Origin: Kluyvera sp036759925
GTDB taxonomy: Bacteria > Pseudomonadota > Gammaproteobacteria > Enterobacterales > Enterobacteriaceae
NCBI RefSeq assembly: GCF_036759925.1
Contig: NZ_JAPKIB010000001.1
Span: 558,001-622,000 of the forward strand
Reading direction: 5' to 3'
DNA: 64,000 nt
Positions 1 to 7,810 of this stretch are shown here, piece after piece. The notes beneath the pieces are model-generated. The model was not told the origin of the DNA and did no database searches. It saw only the letters and a program-made list of their open reading frames with translations. Position numbers and translations under genes: made by a program. The first letter of the stretch is position 1, and each line of letters opens with the position of its first letter.

Positions 1-409
1 AGGTGTCACCGCCGAATTCTGGCAGAACGTCGGTCCAGGAAGTCACGTCGTAAACAACGCCGTAGTTACGACCGTAGTCTAAAGAACCTGCGTCAGCAAC
101 GCGGATACCGGCGAAACCAACACGGGTCCATGCCTGGTCAGAAGCGCTTTCGGTGTTGTTTGCCTGGATGTTGTATTCCCACTGGCCGTAACCGGTCAGC
201 TGGTCGTTGATCTGAGTTTCACCTTTGAAGCCCAGACGAACATAAGACTGGTCGCCGTCGCTACCGTTGTCATCGGAGAAATAGTGCAGGCCGTCGACTT
301 TACCGTACAGATCTAATTTGTTGCCGTCTTTGTTATAAATTTCAGCCGCATTTGCTGCGCCCGCTACCAGCAGTGCTGGTACCAGGAGGGACAGTACTTT
401 AACTTTCAT
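1..409 (-). CDS. ompC: Outer-membrane porin OmpC, 3' part cut off by the window edge
   Basis: Encodes the first 136 residues of a trimeric beta-barrel porin that lets small hydrophilic solutes cross the outer membrane. The translation opens with a signal peptide (MKVKVLSLLVPALLVAG, cleavage after AANA) and continues into AEIYNKDGNKLDLYGKVDG, the N-terminal strand typical of OmpC. The segment DYGRNYGVVYDVTSWTD leads towards the constriction loop. The start is ATG at 407-409 read on the minus strand. The sRNA gene micF lies divergently upstream, the arrangement at ompC rather than ompF or phoE. The remaining two thirds of the protein lie outside the window. Expression is expected to be under OmpR control as in relatives, but individual OmpR boxes were not resolved. 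Confidence 0.95.
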   Translation of the reverse strand, partial: MKVKVLSLLVPALLVAGAANAAEIYNKDGNKLDLYGKVDGLHYFSDDNGSDGDQSYVRLGFKGETQINDQLTGYGQWEYNIQANNTESASDQAWTRVGFAGIRVADAGSLDYGRNYGVVYDVTSWTDVLPEFGGDT

Positions 410-744
410 GTTATTAACCCTCTGTTGTTATATATATGCCTTTATATATGCCACTGCTTACTGATTAACCCTCATTAATCAGTCGGCAGACCCATTGTGC
501 TGTAAAAAATAGAATAATCCAATAAGAATATGATACGAAAATCATTCAAATGTTTCATTTATCCACATAGATGTTTCATAATGTAAATCCCAGGGAACTT
601 TTATAAGCACAAAAAGCCAGGAAAAATAGCACTAATAATCAAAATCAAAAAAAATAAATTCATCAAATCAATGAGTTAAAAAACAGATCTGGTATAGCAC
701 TGAATGGTAAAACAAAACTTTCACCTACAACTAAAATAGTCCTC
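410..744. other. ompC-micF intergenic control region
   Basis: About 335 bases without a gene between the divergent ompC and micF. It is very AT-rich and holds the ompC leader (with the palindrome at 460-483) and, by analogy with E. coli, the shared OmpR-binding region. No open frame here looks like a protein. Confidence 0.7.
460..483 (-). promoter_or_regulatory. Palindrome in the ompC 5' leader
   Basis: Perfect 9-base inverted repeat ACTGATTAA / TTAATCAGT around a 6-base centre (CCCTCA), about 50 bases upstream of the ompC start. A near-identical element is present in the untranslated leader of E. coli ompC. It would form a stem-loop in the mRNA. Its exact role is inferred only. Confidence 0.6.
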
Positions 745-837
745 GCTATCATCATTAACTTTATTTATTACCGTCATTCAGTTCTGAATGTCTGTTTACC
801 CCTATTTCCACCGGATGCTTCGCGTCCGGTTTTTTTT
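745..837 (+). ncRNA. micF: MicF antisense small RNA
   Basis: A 93-base stretch divergent from ompC, aligning end to end from memory with E. coli MicF. The 5' part GCTATCATCATTAACTTTAT is the region that pairs with the ompF leader to block translation initiation; it is unchanged here. The middle carries a few substitutions. The 3' end is an intrinsic terminator (CCGGATGC-TTC-GCGTCCGG then eight T). MicF is Hfq-dependent and is transcribed from the same control region as ompC under osmotic and oxidative stress regulators in relatives. Confidence 0.95.
811..837 (+). terminator. Rho-independent terminator of micF
   Basis: Eight-pair GC-rich stem CCGGATGC / GCGTCCGG (one G-U pair) with a TTC loop, followed by eight T. 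Confidence 0.9.
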
Positions 838-1246
838 ACCTTTCTTTACGTAAACTGAATCTCAGTGTGCTACCGCGCGTAAATTGTAACGACTATTAAC
901 TAATCAAATCCCATACCATTTCTTACATTAGCCAGGCATTGAAATAATAATGTCTTGTTATTTAGTGCTATTTTTTCGGCATTATTCGTAAATAACTGTA
1001 CAATAAATGTTACATTGTACAATTATTCCGCAACAAACTATTTCTGCTCACCGCCCATATTATGTGGTGCCATCCACCGAACATTACCGCCCTCTTTTAC
1101 CTGTGGAATTTGCCGCGTTGGTGCATCCTGGCGACTTTTTTGTATATACTGCCAGCAATGCAAAAACAGGATTTTCACATCTCAATGCCGATTCAGGCTT
1201 GAGCCAGTCCTCATTCAGATGCCGTTATGATGGGTTACACACGCCA
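838..1246. other. Gene-free region upstream of rcsD
   Basis: About 410 bases of AT-rich DNA. The rcsD frame stays open upstream as far as 1007, but the family start is the ATG at 1247, so this part is leader/promoter DNA. It contains an inverted repeat at 997-1021. No other gene is visible. Confidence 0.6.
997..1021. repeat. Inverted repeat, candidate operator upstream of rcsD
   Basis: Perfect 8-base arms TGTACAAT and ATTGTACA separated by 9 bases. The two-fold symmetry and spacing would suit a dimeric regulator. No binding protein can be named from the sequence. Confidence 0.35.
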
Positions 1247-3919
1247 ATGAGTCAGTCCGACAAGATGAGCCCGACGAAATTCTCTCTGCTTCCAGGCAGC
1301 ATCACCCGTTTCTTTCTTCTTATGATCATCGTTTTGCTGGTCACAATGGGCGTGATGATTCAAAGCGCGGTCAACGCGTGGCTTAAAGATAAGAGCTATC
1401 AGATTGTCGATATGACGCATGCCATACATAAACGTATCGACACCTGGCGCTATACCACCTGGCAGATCTACGACAACATCGCCGCCAACACCAATACCCC
1501 GCCCGTCGATGGCCTGCAGGAAACCCGCTTAAAGCAGGATGTTTACTATCTTGAAAAACCACGCCGTAAAACCGAAGCGCTGATTTTTGGTTCGCACGAT
1601 AGCGCCACGCTCGATATCACCCAACGCATGTCGACCTATCTGGATACCCTGTGGGGCGCGGAGAACGTGCCCTGGTCGATGTACTATCTCAACGGCCAGG
1701 ATAACAGCCTGATACTTATCTCGACCCTACCGTTAAAAGATCTCTCCTCCGGCTTTAAAGAGTCGACCGTAGGCAGTATCGTCGACTCGCGTCGCGCCGA
1801 GATGCTACAGCAGGCCAACACCCTGGATGAGCGCGAAACCTTCTCGTCACTGCGCCGCCTTGCCTGGCAGAACGGCCGCTACTTTACCCTGCGCACCACC
1901 TTCAACCAGCCGGGGCATCTGGCAACCGTCGTCGCCTTTGATCTGCCGATTAACGATCTGGTGCCGCCAACCATGTCGCTGGACAGCTTCCGCCTTGAAC
2001 CAGACCCAACGCAGAACGCCCAGCGCGCTCAGGAAAAAGACGCGAGCGACAGCGTCTCTATCAACTTTAATAGCTCACGCATTGAAATAACCTCGGCACT
2101 GAATGGCACCGGCATGCGTCTGGTGTGGCAGGTGCCGTTTGGCACGCTGCTGCTCGATACCTTCCAGAACATCATGCTGCCACTGCTGCTGAACATTGGG
2201 CTGCTAGCGCTGGCGCTGTTCGGCTACTCGACGTTCCGTAATCTGCCTACGCGCGGCAGCAGCAACAGCGCCCCCTCTTCAAGTACCAATAATGAACTGC
2301 GCGTACTGCGTGCAATAAATGAAGAGATAGTCTCGTTACTGCCGCTGGGGCTACTGGTACACGATCAAGAGTCGAACCGAACGATAATCAGCAACAAAAT
2401 TGCTGACCATCTGCTGCCGCACCTTAACCTGCAAAATATCACCAGCATGGCGGATCAGCATCAGGGGGTGATTCAGGCCACCATCAATAATGAACTGTAT
2501 GAGATTCGTCAGTTCCGCAGCCAGGTCTCACCACGCACCCAGATTTTCATTATTCGCGATCAGGACCGGGAAATTCTGGTGAATAAGAAGCTCAAACAGG
2601 CCCAGCGTCTGTATGAGAAGAACCAGCAGGGCCGCGCGGCATTTATGCAGAACATCAGCGATACGCTGAAGCAGCCAATCAAAGCGCTCGCCGCCGAGGC
2701 CAGCACCATTGATACGCCAGATGGCCAGAAGCTCGCGAACCACGCCGACCTGTTGGTACGGCTGGTCGATGAAATTCAGCTCGCTAATATGCTGGAAAAC
2801 GACAGCTGGAAAGGATCGTCCACACAGTTCTCCCTGCAGGAGCTTATCGACGAAGTGGTGCCTGAAGTCCTGCCGTCGATTAAGCGTAAAGGGCTGCAGC
2901 TACTGATCAATAACCAGCTTCCGGCAAAAGAGCAGCGTCACGGCGACCGCGATGCGCTGCGCCGCATTCTGCTGCTGCTGATCCAATACGCGGTAACCAC
3001 CACGCAGATAGGCAAAATTACCCTTGAGGTGAATGCCGATGAGTCGGTGGAGGAGCGTTTAACCTTCCGCATTCTTGATACCGGCAACGGCGTGTCCCAC
3101 GGTGAAGTCGATAATCTGCACTTCCCGTATCTGAACGACACCCAGTCAGACCGCTACGGCAAAGCTAACGCCCTCACCTTCTGGCTGTGCGATCAGCTGG
3201 CACGAAAGCTTGGCGGTCACCTTAATATTAAGGCACGAGAGTCGCTGGGCACGCGCTACACACTGCATGTCAAAATGCCGGTGCGCGAAGAGGACGTGGA
3301 GTCCGAGGAACAGCTGCTCGATGATGTGGTGGCGATGGTCGATATCACCTCAAACGAGGTCCGCAATATTGTCACCCGTCAGCTTGAAAGCTGGGGGGCC
3401 ACCTGCATCAGCCCCGATGAGCGCGCCACAAGTCAAGAATTTGACCTATTTTTAACAGATAATCCGTCTAATCTTACTGCTTCGGGCTTGCTTTTAAGCG
3501 ATGATGAGGCTGGGATACGCAAAATTGGCCCAAGTCAGCTGCGTGTGAACTTTAACATGAGCAACGCCATGCAGGATGCCGTACTCCAGCTTATTGAAGA
3601 GCAACTGGCGCAGGAAGAAGTGACGGAATCGCCGCTGGGCGGGGATGAAAGTGCCGAGCTTCAGGCCAGTGGCTATTATGCTCTGTTTGTGGATACGGTA
3701 CCGGAAGATGTTAGCAGGCTGTATACTGAGTCTGCGGCGAAGGATTTTGCCGCACTGGCACAGACAGCTCACCGCCTTAAGGGTGTGTTTGCCATGCTAA
3801 ATCTGGTACCTGGCAAGCAGTTATGTGAATCGCTTGAGCATCTGATTCGTGAAAAAGATGCGTCAGGCATAGAAAAATACATCAGCGACATTGACGCCTA
3901 CGTCAAGAGCTTGCTGTAG
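1247..3919 (+). CDS. rcsD: RcsD phosphotransfer protein of the Rcs phosphorelay
   Basis: Inner-membrane intermediate that passes phosphate from RcsC to RcsB in the envelope-stress relay controlling capsule, motility and cell-surface genes. The 890-residue protein equals the E. coli length. It has a membrane segment near residues 20-45, a periplasmic sensor domain, a second membrane segment near 305-330, a degenerate histidine-kinase-like region without a clear phospho-accepting His, and a C-terminal HPt domain. The HPt motif AHRLKG places the phospho-accepting His at residue 842. The start is ATG 1247 (MSQSDKMSPTKFSLLP), matching the family, although the frame is open further upstream. rcsB follows 15 bases later, so the two are probably co-transcribed. 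Confidence 0.96.
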   Translation: MSQSDKMSPTKFSLLPGSITRFFLLMIIVLLVTMGVMIQSAVNAWLKDKSYQIVDMTHAIHKRIDTWRYTTWQIYDNIAANTNTPPVDGLQETRLKQDVYYLEKPRRKTEALIFGSHDSATLDITQRMSTYLDTLWGAENVPWSMYYLNGQDNSLILISTLPLKDLSSGFKESTVGSIVDSRRAEMLQQANTLDERETFSSLRRLAWQNGRYFTLRTTFNQPGHLATVVAFDLPINDLVPPTMSLDSFRLEPDPTQNAQRAQEKDASDSVSINFNSSRIEITSALNGTGMRLVWQVPFGTLLLDTFQNIMLPLLLNIGLLALALFGYSTFRNLPTRGSSNSAPSSSTNNELRVLRAINEEIVSLLPLGLLVHDQESNRTIISNKIADHLLPHLNLQNITSMADQHQGVIQATINNELYEIRQFRSQVSPRTQIFIIRDQDREILVNKKLKQAQRLYEKNQQGRAAFMQNISDTLKQPIKALAAEASTIDTPDGQKLANHADLLVRLVDEIQLANMLENDSWKGSSTQFSLQELIDEVVPEVLPSIKRKGLQLLINNQLPAKEQRHGDRDALRRILLLLIQYAVTTTQIGKITLEVNADESVEERLTFRILDTGNGVSHGEVDNLHFPYLNDTQSDRYGKANALTFWLCDQLARKLGGHLNIKARESLGTRYTLHVKMPVREEDVESEEQLLDDVVAMVDITSNEVRNIVTRQLESWGATCISPDERATSQEFDLFLTDNPSNLTASGLLLSDDEAGIRKIGPSQLRVNFNMSNAMQDAVLQLIEEQLAQEEVTESPLGGDESAELQASGYYALFVDTVPEDVSRLYTESAAKDFAALAQTAHRLKGVFAMLNLVPGKQLCESLEHLIREKDASGIEKYISDIDAYVKSLL

Positions 3920-3934
3920 CAAGGTAGCCTTTAC

Positions 3935-4585
3935 ATGAACAATATGAACGTAATTATTGCCGATGACCATCCGATTGTGCTGTTCGGGATTCGTAAATCT
4001 CTGGAGCAAATTGAATGGGTTAATGTTGTTGGCGAATTTGAAGACTCCACTGCGCTAATTAACAACTTACCGAAACTTGATGCACATGTACTGATTACCG
4101 ACCTCTCCATGCCTGGAGACAAGTACGGTGATGGCATTACGCTTATCAAGTACATCAAACGCCATTTCCCAGGTCTGGCTATTATCGTGCTGACCATGAA
4201 CAACAACCCGGCGATTCTGAGCGCCGTGCTGGATCTGGACATTGAAGGGATCGTACTGAAGCAAGGTGCGCCGACAGACTTGCCAAAAGCGCTGGCAGCG
4301 CTGCAAAAAGGCAAAAAGTTTACCCCGGAAAGCGTCTCTCGCCTGCTGGAGAAAATCAGCGCGAGTGGTTACGGCGACAAGCGCCTGTCACCAAAAGAGA
4401 GCGAAGTCCTGCGTCTCTTTGCTGAAGGTTTCCTGGTGACGGAGATTGCTAAGAAGCTGAACCGCAGCATCAAAACCATCAGTAGCCAGAAGAAATCGGC
4501 CATGATGAAGCTGGGCGTAGAAAACGACATCGCGCTGCTGAACTACCTCTCCTCCGTGACGCTTTCGCCGTCGGACAAAGACTAA
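3935..4585 (+). CDS. rcsB: RcsB response regulator
   Basis: Cytoplasmic DNA-binding response regulator, output of the Rcs relay. At 216 residues it is full length. The N-terminal receiver domain has the acidic pair D10-D11 and the phospho-acceptor D56 (in VLITDLSMPG). The C-terminal LuxR/NarL-type helix-turn-helix lies around residues 150-205 (LSPKESEVLRLFAEGFLVTEIAKKLNRS, helix KTISSQK). RcsB acts as a homodimer or with RcsA, GadE or BglJ at capsule, flhDC and small-RNA promoters. It lies just behind rcsD and is convergent with rcsC, the standard arrangement. Confidence 0.97.
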   Translation: MNNMNVIIADDHPIVLFGIRKSLEQIEWVNVVGEFEDSTALINNLPKLDAHVLITDLSMPGDKYGDGITLIKYIKRHFPGLAIIVLTMNNNPAILSAVLDLDIEGIVLKQGAPTDLPKALAALQKGKKFTPESVSRLLEKISASGYGDKRLSPKESEVLRLFAEGFLVTEIAKKLNRSIKTISSQKKSAMMKLGVENDIALLNYLSSVTLSPSDKD

Positions 4586-4599
4586 ACCGCGTTGCACAT

Positions 4600-4690
4600 T
4601 GGGCCTGCTTTATGTAGGCCCGATGGCGATGCTGCCGTCGTACCACCTGTGATAATCCCGGCGGCGCTTCGCTTGGCCGGGCTACCCATA
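4600..4690. repeat. REP/BIME-type repeats between convergent rcsB and rcsC
   Basis: GC-rich imperfect palindromes in the 3'-3' gap: a GGGCCT...AGGCCC hairpin at 4601-4621, which may also end rcsB transcription, and a REP-like unit ending in GGCCGGGCTACC near 4659-4686. The second matches repeats near 7722 and 49590 in the same window. Confidence 0.65.
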
Positions 4691-4697
4691 AAATACT

Positions 4698-7544
4698 TTA
4701 TTCCCGCGCTTTACGGACTCGTGCGGCATAGACCGTTAACGTCTGTTTGAGCACGTCCAGCGTCACTGGTTTCGACAGGCAACTGTCCATCCCCGACTCC
4801 AGACAGCGCTGCTTCTCTTCGGCCAGCGCGTTGGCTGTCACCCCGACGACCGGTAGCGTCAGCCCCAGTTGGCGAATACGCTGCGTCAGGCGATAACCGT
4901 CCATATTCGGCATGTTGACGTCGCTGAGCACAATATCAATGTGGTTCTTGCTCAACACGTTCAGCGCGTCGACGCCGTCATTGGCGGTTTTACACTGATA
5001 CCCCAGCGATCCCAACTGATCCGCCAGCAAGCGGCGGTTAATTGGGTGATCGTCGACCACAAGGATCATCATATCGTCGTTGCTGTCTGCCGGCATTTCA
5101 TGCGCGGTCTGCAGTTCCGTCGCATCACCCGTCCCCACCTTCACGCGGTAGATGCGTCCCAACAGCGTCATCAACTCATGCGGCGAAACCACGCTGTGCA
5201 CCCACTGACCCGGTGCGTACTCCTGCGGAATACCGATATGACGGCGGCAGAAGACCACCGCGGCCCTGCCCGCCCACGGCTGCGACAGCTCATCATCCGC
5301 AATCAGTAGATCGTCCGGCCCCGGCGTTTCGCCGTCGTACAGGCGAACATCAATACCGTGCCAGCTCAGCAGCGAATGAATAAAATCGGAAAGCGACGCA
5401 TTGCGTACCGCCAGCCAGCAGCGAATCTTCGCCAGCCCGTCGATGGACAGCGGCGTAGAATCCTGCTCACCGTACAGCGGAATGCGCAGCGTAAACTGGC
5501 TGCCCATACCCGGCTCGGTATCCACCGCAATATCGCCGTCCATCATATTGACCAGCTTCTCACAAATCGCCAGCCCCAGCCCGGTCCCCTGGAAGTTGCG
5601 CTGCACGCCGGTTCCTACCTGGAAGAACGGGTCAAACAGGCGCACCACCTCTTTAGCCGGGATCCCGACACCGGTATCGCGAATGCTGATGCTGAGGTAA
5701 TACCCTTCGCGCTTCAGATGTAAAACGATGCAGCCGATATCGGTAAACTTAATCGCGTTGCTTAGCAGGTTAGAGATAACCTGCTGCAGGCGCATCGGGT
5801 CGCCCATCAGCTTCATTGGCACGTCCGGCTCAATAAAGCAGTACATGCCGAGCTGTTTTCTCACCACCAGCGGCAGGTAGTTGGCGGTAATGTGGTTCAT
5901 CACCTCTTTTGGCGAGAACTCGCGCGGCTCAATTTTCAGCTGCTCGGACTCAATTTTCGAGAAATCGAGGATATCGCTGATAATCTTCAGCAGCAGCCCG
6001 GAGGAGTTGTTCATCGCTGTGACCAGGCGGTCAACGCCCTTCGGCAGCTCTTTGGTTTGCAGCAGGTCGAGGTTACCGATAATCCCGTACAACGGAGTAC
6101 GCAGCTCGTGGCTGACGGTGGCGAGGAACATCGATTTCGACTGGCTCGCCTGCTCCGCCGCCTGCGCCATCTCCTGCAAGGACTCTTCCATTTTGACACG
6201 GGAACTAACGTCCACCAGCACGCAGATCGCCACGTTTTCGTTGCGGTAGCGCGAGTGAACGAAGCTGATTTGCAGGTTGGTATTGTTGCTGGTGAGCACA
6301 TCGACGAAGTTAACCTGCTGGCCGCAGATAATCTGCGTCAGACGCTGGCGATCCTCGTGGGTCAGCATATTGAGGTAGTTATGCGCCAGCTCGTTACTCA
6401 GGATGTTGGTGCCGTCCTGTGTACGCAGAATACAGATCCCCACCGGCGCCGAGGCGACAATTTTGCGGTTGAACTGCTCGTGCTCTTCAAGGCGCAGCGC
6501 ATCGGATTCAGCCGGTAAAAAGATACGCCGCTCGTACATGCGCGCCATGGTAAACAGCGCAATACCGGTCAGTAGGTTCAGCAACAGCGCGTTCAGCACC
6601 AGAATACGAATACGTTCCAGCACCGCATCCAGCGGCACCGAGTAGACAATACTCAGCGAGGACGGCGACAGCGTCTTTTTCAGCACCAGCTCACGGTAGC
6701 CAGCGGTATAGCCGAACCACAGTCGCTCCTGCAAACCGCGCGCGTTGATATGCATTTTGGTATCCGGCCCCGCCAGGGAAATCAGCGTATTACCGTTATC
6801 ATCCAGGATGGAAACGCCCATTGGCATACTGCCAGGGGTAAAGAAGTTTTCTGCGCGAATGGTTTGCTCAACGCCCAGCAACGCCTGCAGGCGGTTCGCC
6901 AGATAGACCGGCGTCAGCGCGTAGAAGTAGCCGACGCTATGGCGCGGCCCTTGCCCTACCCAGAACAGATTGCCGCCGCGATCGTCCTGCGGGGCATTGC
7001 GATAGGCCATAATGCGTTCGTGCAGCGCCTTCAGCGCCTCGCTGCGATCCACCGGCATTTCACGCAGGCCAAAGTTGGCCATGCACAGGTTGTCACTGCC
7101 GATTAAAAATACACGGTTGAGATCGTAGGCCGCCGAGAAATTTTCCCGCCAGTAGCGCAGGAACCAGGCGAGCGATTCCAGCGGGCCGCGCCAGGTGGTA
7201 TCCAGAGTGCCGCAGTCAGAGTCAGGGAACAGCGGTTCAAAATCCGGCACATCGGAATTGTCTTTTACCTGCCCGCCCGGCAGCGCGCCGTTCGCCGCGG
7301 TGAGACGGTTTTCCGCAATATACTTGAGCTCTTTTATCACATCGGAGGTGCGCTGGAAGTAACGCTGGGCCTGATCGGAGTTAAGGATAAATTCCTGGCG
7401 GATTTCCGACTCTTTTTGATGCAGGGCATTCACGATATAGAAGACGGAAATCAGCGCGATAAGCAGCCAAAGCAGCAGCGCCAGCGCCCGAAACAGGTAA
7501 CGTGAAACTTTCAGCGTTGTGCGAAAGGAGACAAGATATTTCAA
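4698..7544 (-). CDS. rcsC: RcsC hybrid sensor histidine kinase
   Basis: Inner-membrane hybrid kinase that starts the Rcs relay. The 948 residues (E. coli 949) run: membrane segment near 20-40, periplasmic domain, second membrane segment near 315-335, PAS-like region, HisKA with the motif SHELRTPLYG (His near 479), HATPase with N and G boxes (NLLSNAIKFTD, DTGVGIP, GTGLGLA), an RcsC-specific linker, and a receiver domain with phospho-acceptor Asp near 875 (VLSDVNMPNMDG). Phosphate then moves to RcsD and RcsB. The start is a TTG (MKYLVSFRTT), as the family N-terminus requires; a GGAG lies nine bases upstream. The gene is convergent with rcsB. Confidence 0.96.
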   Translation of the reverse strand: MKYLVSFRTTLKVSRYLFRALALLLWLLIALISVFYIVNALHQKESEIRQEFILNSDQAQRYFQRTSDVIKELKYIAENRLTAANGALPGGQVKDNSDVPDFEPLFPDSDCGTLDTTWRGPLESLAWFLRYWRENFSAAYDLNRVFLIGSDNLCMANFGLREMPVDRSEALKALHERIMAYRNAPQDDRGGNLFWVGQGPRHSVGYFYALTPVYLANRLQALLGVEQTIRAENFFTPGSMPMGVSILDDNGNTLISLAGPDTKMHINARGLQERLWFGYTAGYRELVLKKTLSPSSLSIVYSVPLDAVLERIRILVLNALLLNLLTGIALFTMARMYERRIFLPAESDALRLEEHEQFNRKIVASAPVGICILRTQDGTNILSNELAHNYLNMLTHEDRQRLTQIICGQQVNFVDVLTSNNTNLQISFVHSRYRNENVAICVLVDVSSRVKMEESLQEMAQAAEQASQSKSMFLATVSHELRTPLYGIIGNLDLLQTKELPKGVDRLVTAMNNSSGLLLKIISDILDFSKIESEQLKIEPREFSPKEVMNHITANYLPLVVRKQLGMYCFIEPDVPMKLMGDPMRLQQVISNLLSNAIKFTDIGCIVLHLKREGYYLSISIRDTGVGIPAKEVVRLFDPFFQVGTGVQRNFQGTGLGLAICEKLVNMMDGDIAVDTEPGMGSQFTLRIPLYGEQDSTPLSIDGLAKIRCWLAVRNASLSDFIHSLLSWHGIDVRLYDGETPGPDDLLIADDELSQPWAGRAAVVFCRRHIGIPQEYAPGQWVHSVVSPHELMTLLGRIYRVKVGTGDATELQTAHEMPADSNDDMMILVVDDHPINRRLLADQLGSLGYQCKTANDGVDALNVLSKNHIDIVLSDVNMPNMDGYRLTQRIRQLGLTLPVVGVTANALAEEKQRCLESGMDSCLSKPVTLDVLKQTLTVYAARVRKARE

Positions 7545-7639
7545 AGTGGCGAAACTCCGCCGTTGAGGGCTAACAGGATGTGGTTAAGGTAGCGGGAAAA
7601 GCCGCTAGCCGCAATCAGAGAGTCACTTAGAACACCCCG

Positions 7640-7756
7640 GAGTCGGTGCTTTGCACCTCGTTCGGGCTACGTGATATGAAGCCCGGATGAGCATAGAGAC
7701 GCCGGGAATGATTAGAATACGTAGCCCGGCCGAGCGCAGCGACGCCGGGAATGCCG
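7640..7756. repeat. REP/BIME cluster between rcsC and gyrA
   Basis: The ~265-base gap between rcsC and gyrA contains tandem REP-like units. The phrase GACGCCGGGAATG occurs twice (near 7700 and 7750), and GTAGCCCGGCCGAGCGCAG forms the opposing arm. No gene is visible. Confidence 0.6.
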
Positions 7757-7763
7757 CACACAT

Positions 7764-7793
7764 AAAAAAGGGCCAGTTTTCACCGGCCCTTTC
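7764..7793 (-). terminator. Rho-independent terminator of gyrA
   Basis: On the minus strand AAGGGCCGG-TGAAAA-CTGGCCC is followed by six T, about 20 bases after the gyrA stop codon. Confidence 0.85.
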
Positions 7794-7810
7794 TCAACGT
7801 TGCTCAACGA

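Noticed and set aside
1007..1246. 80-codon N-terminal extension of rcsD
   Set aside because: The family start is MSQSD/MSPTK at 1247, giving exactly 890 residues; the upstream part reads like translated leader DNA.
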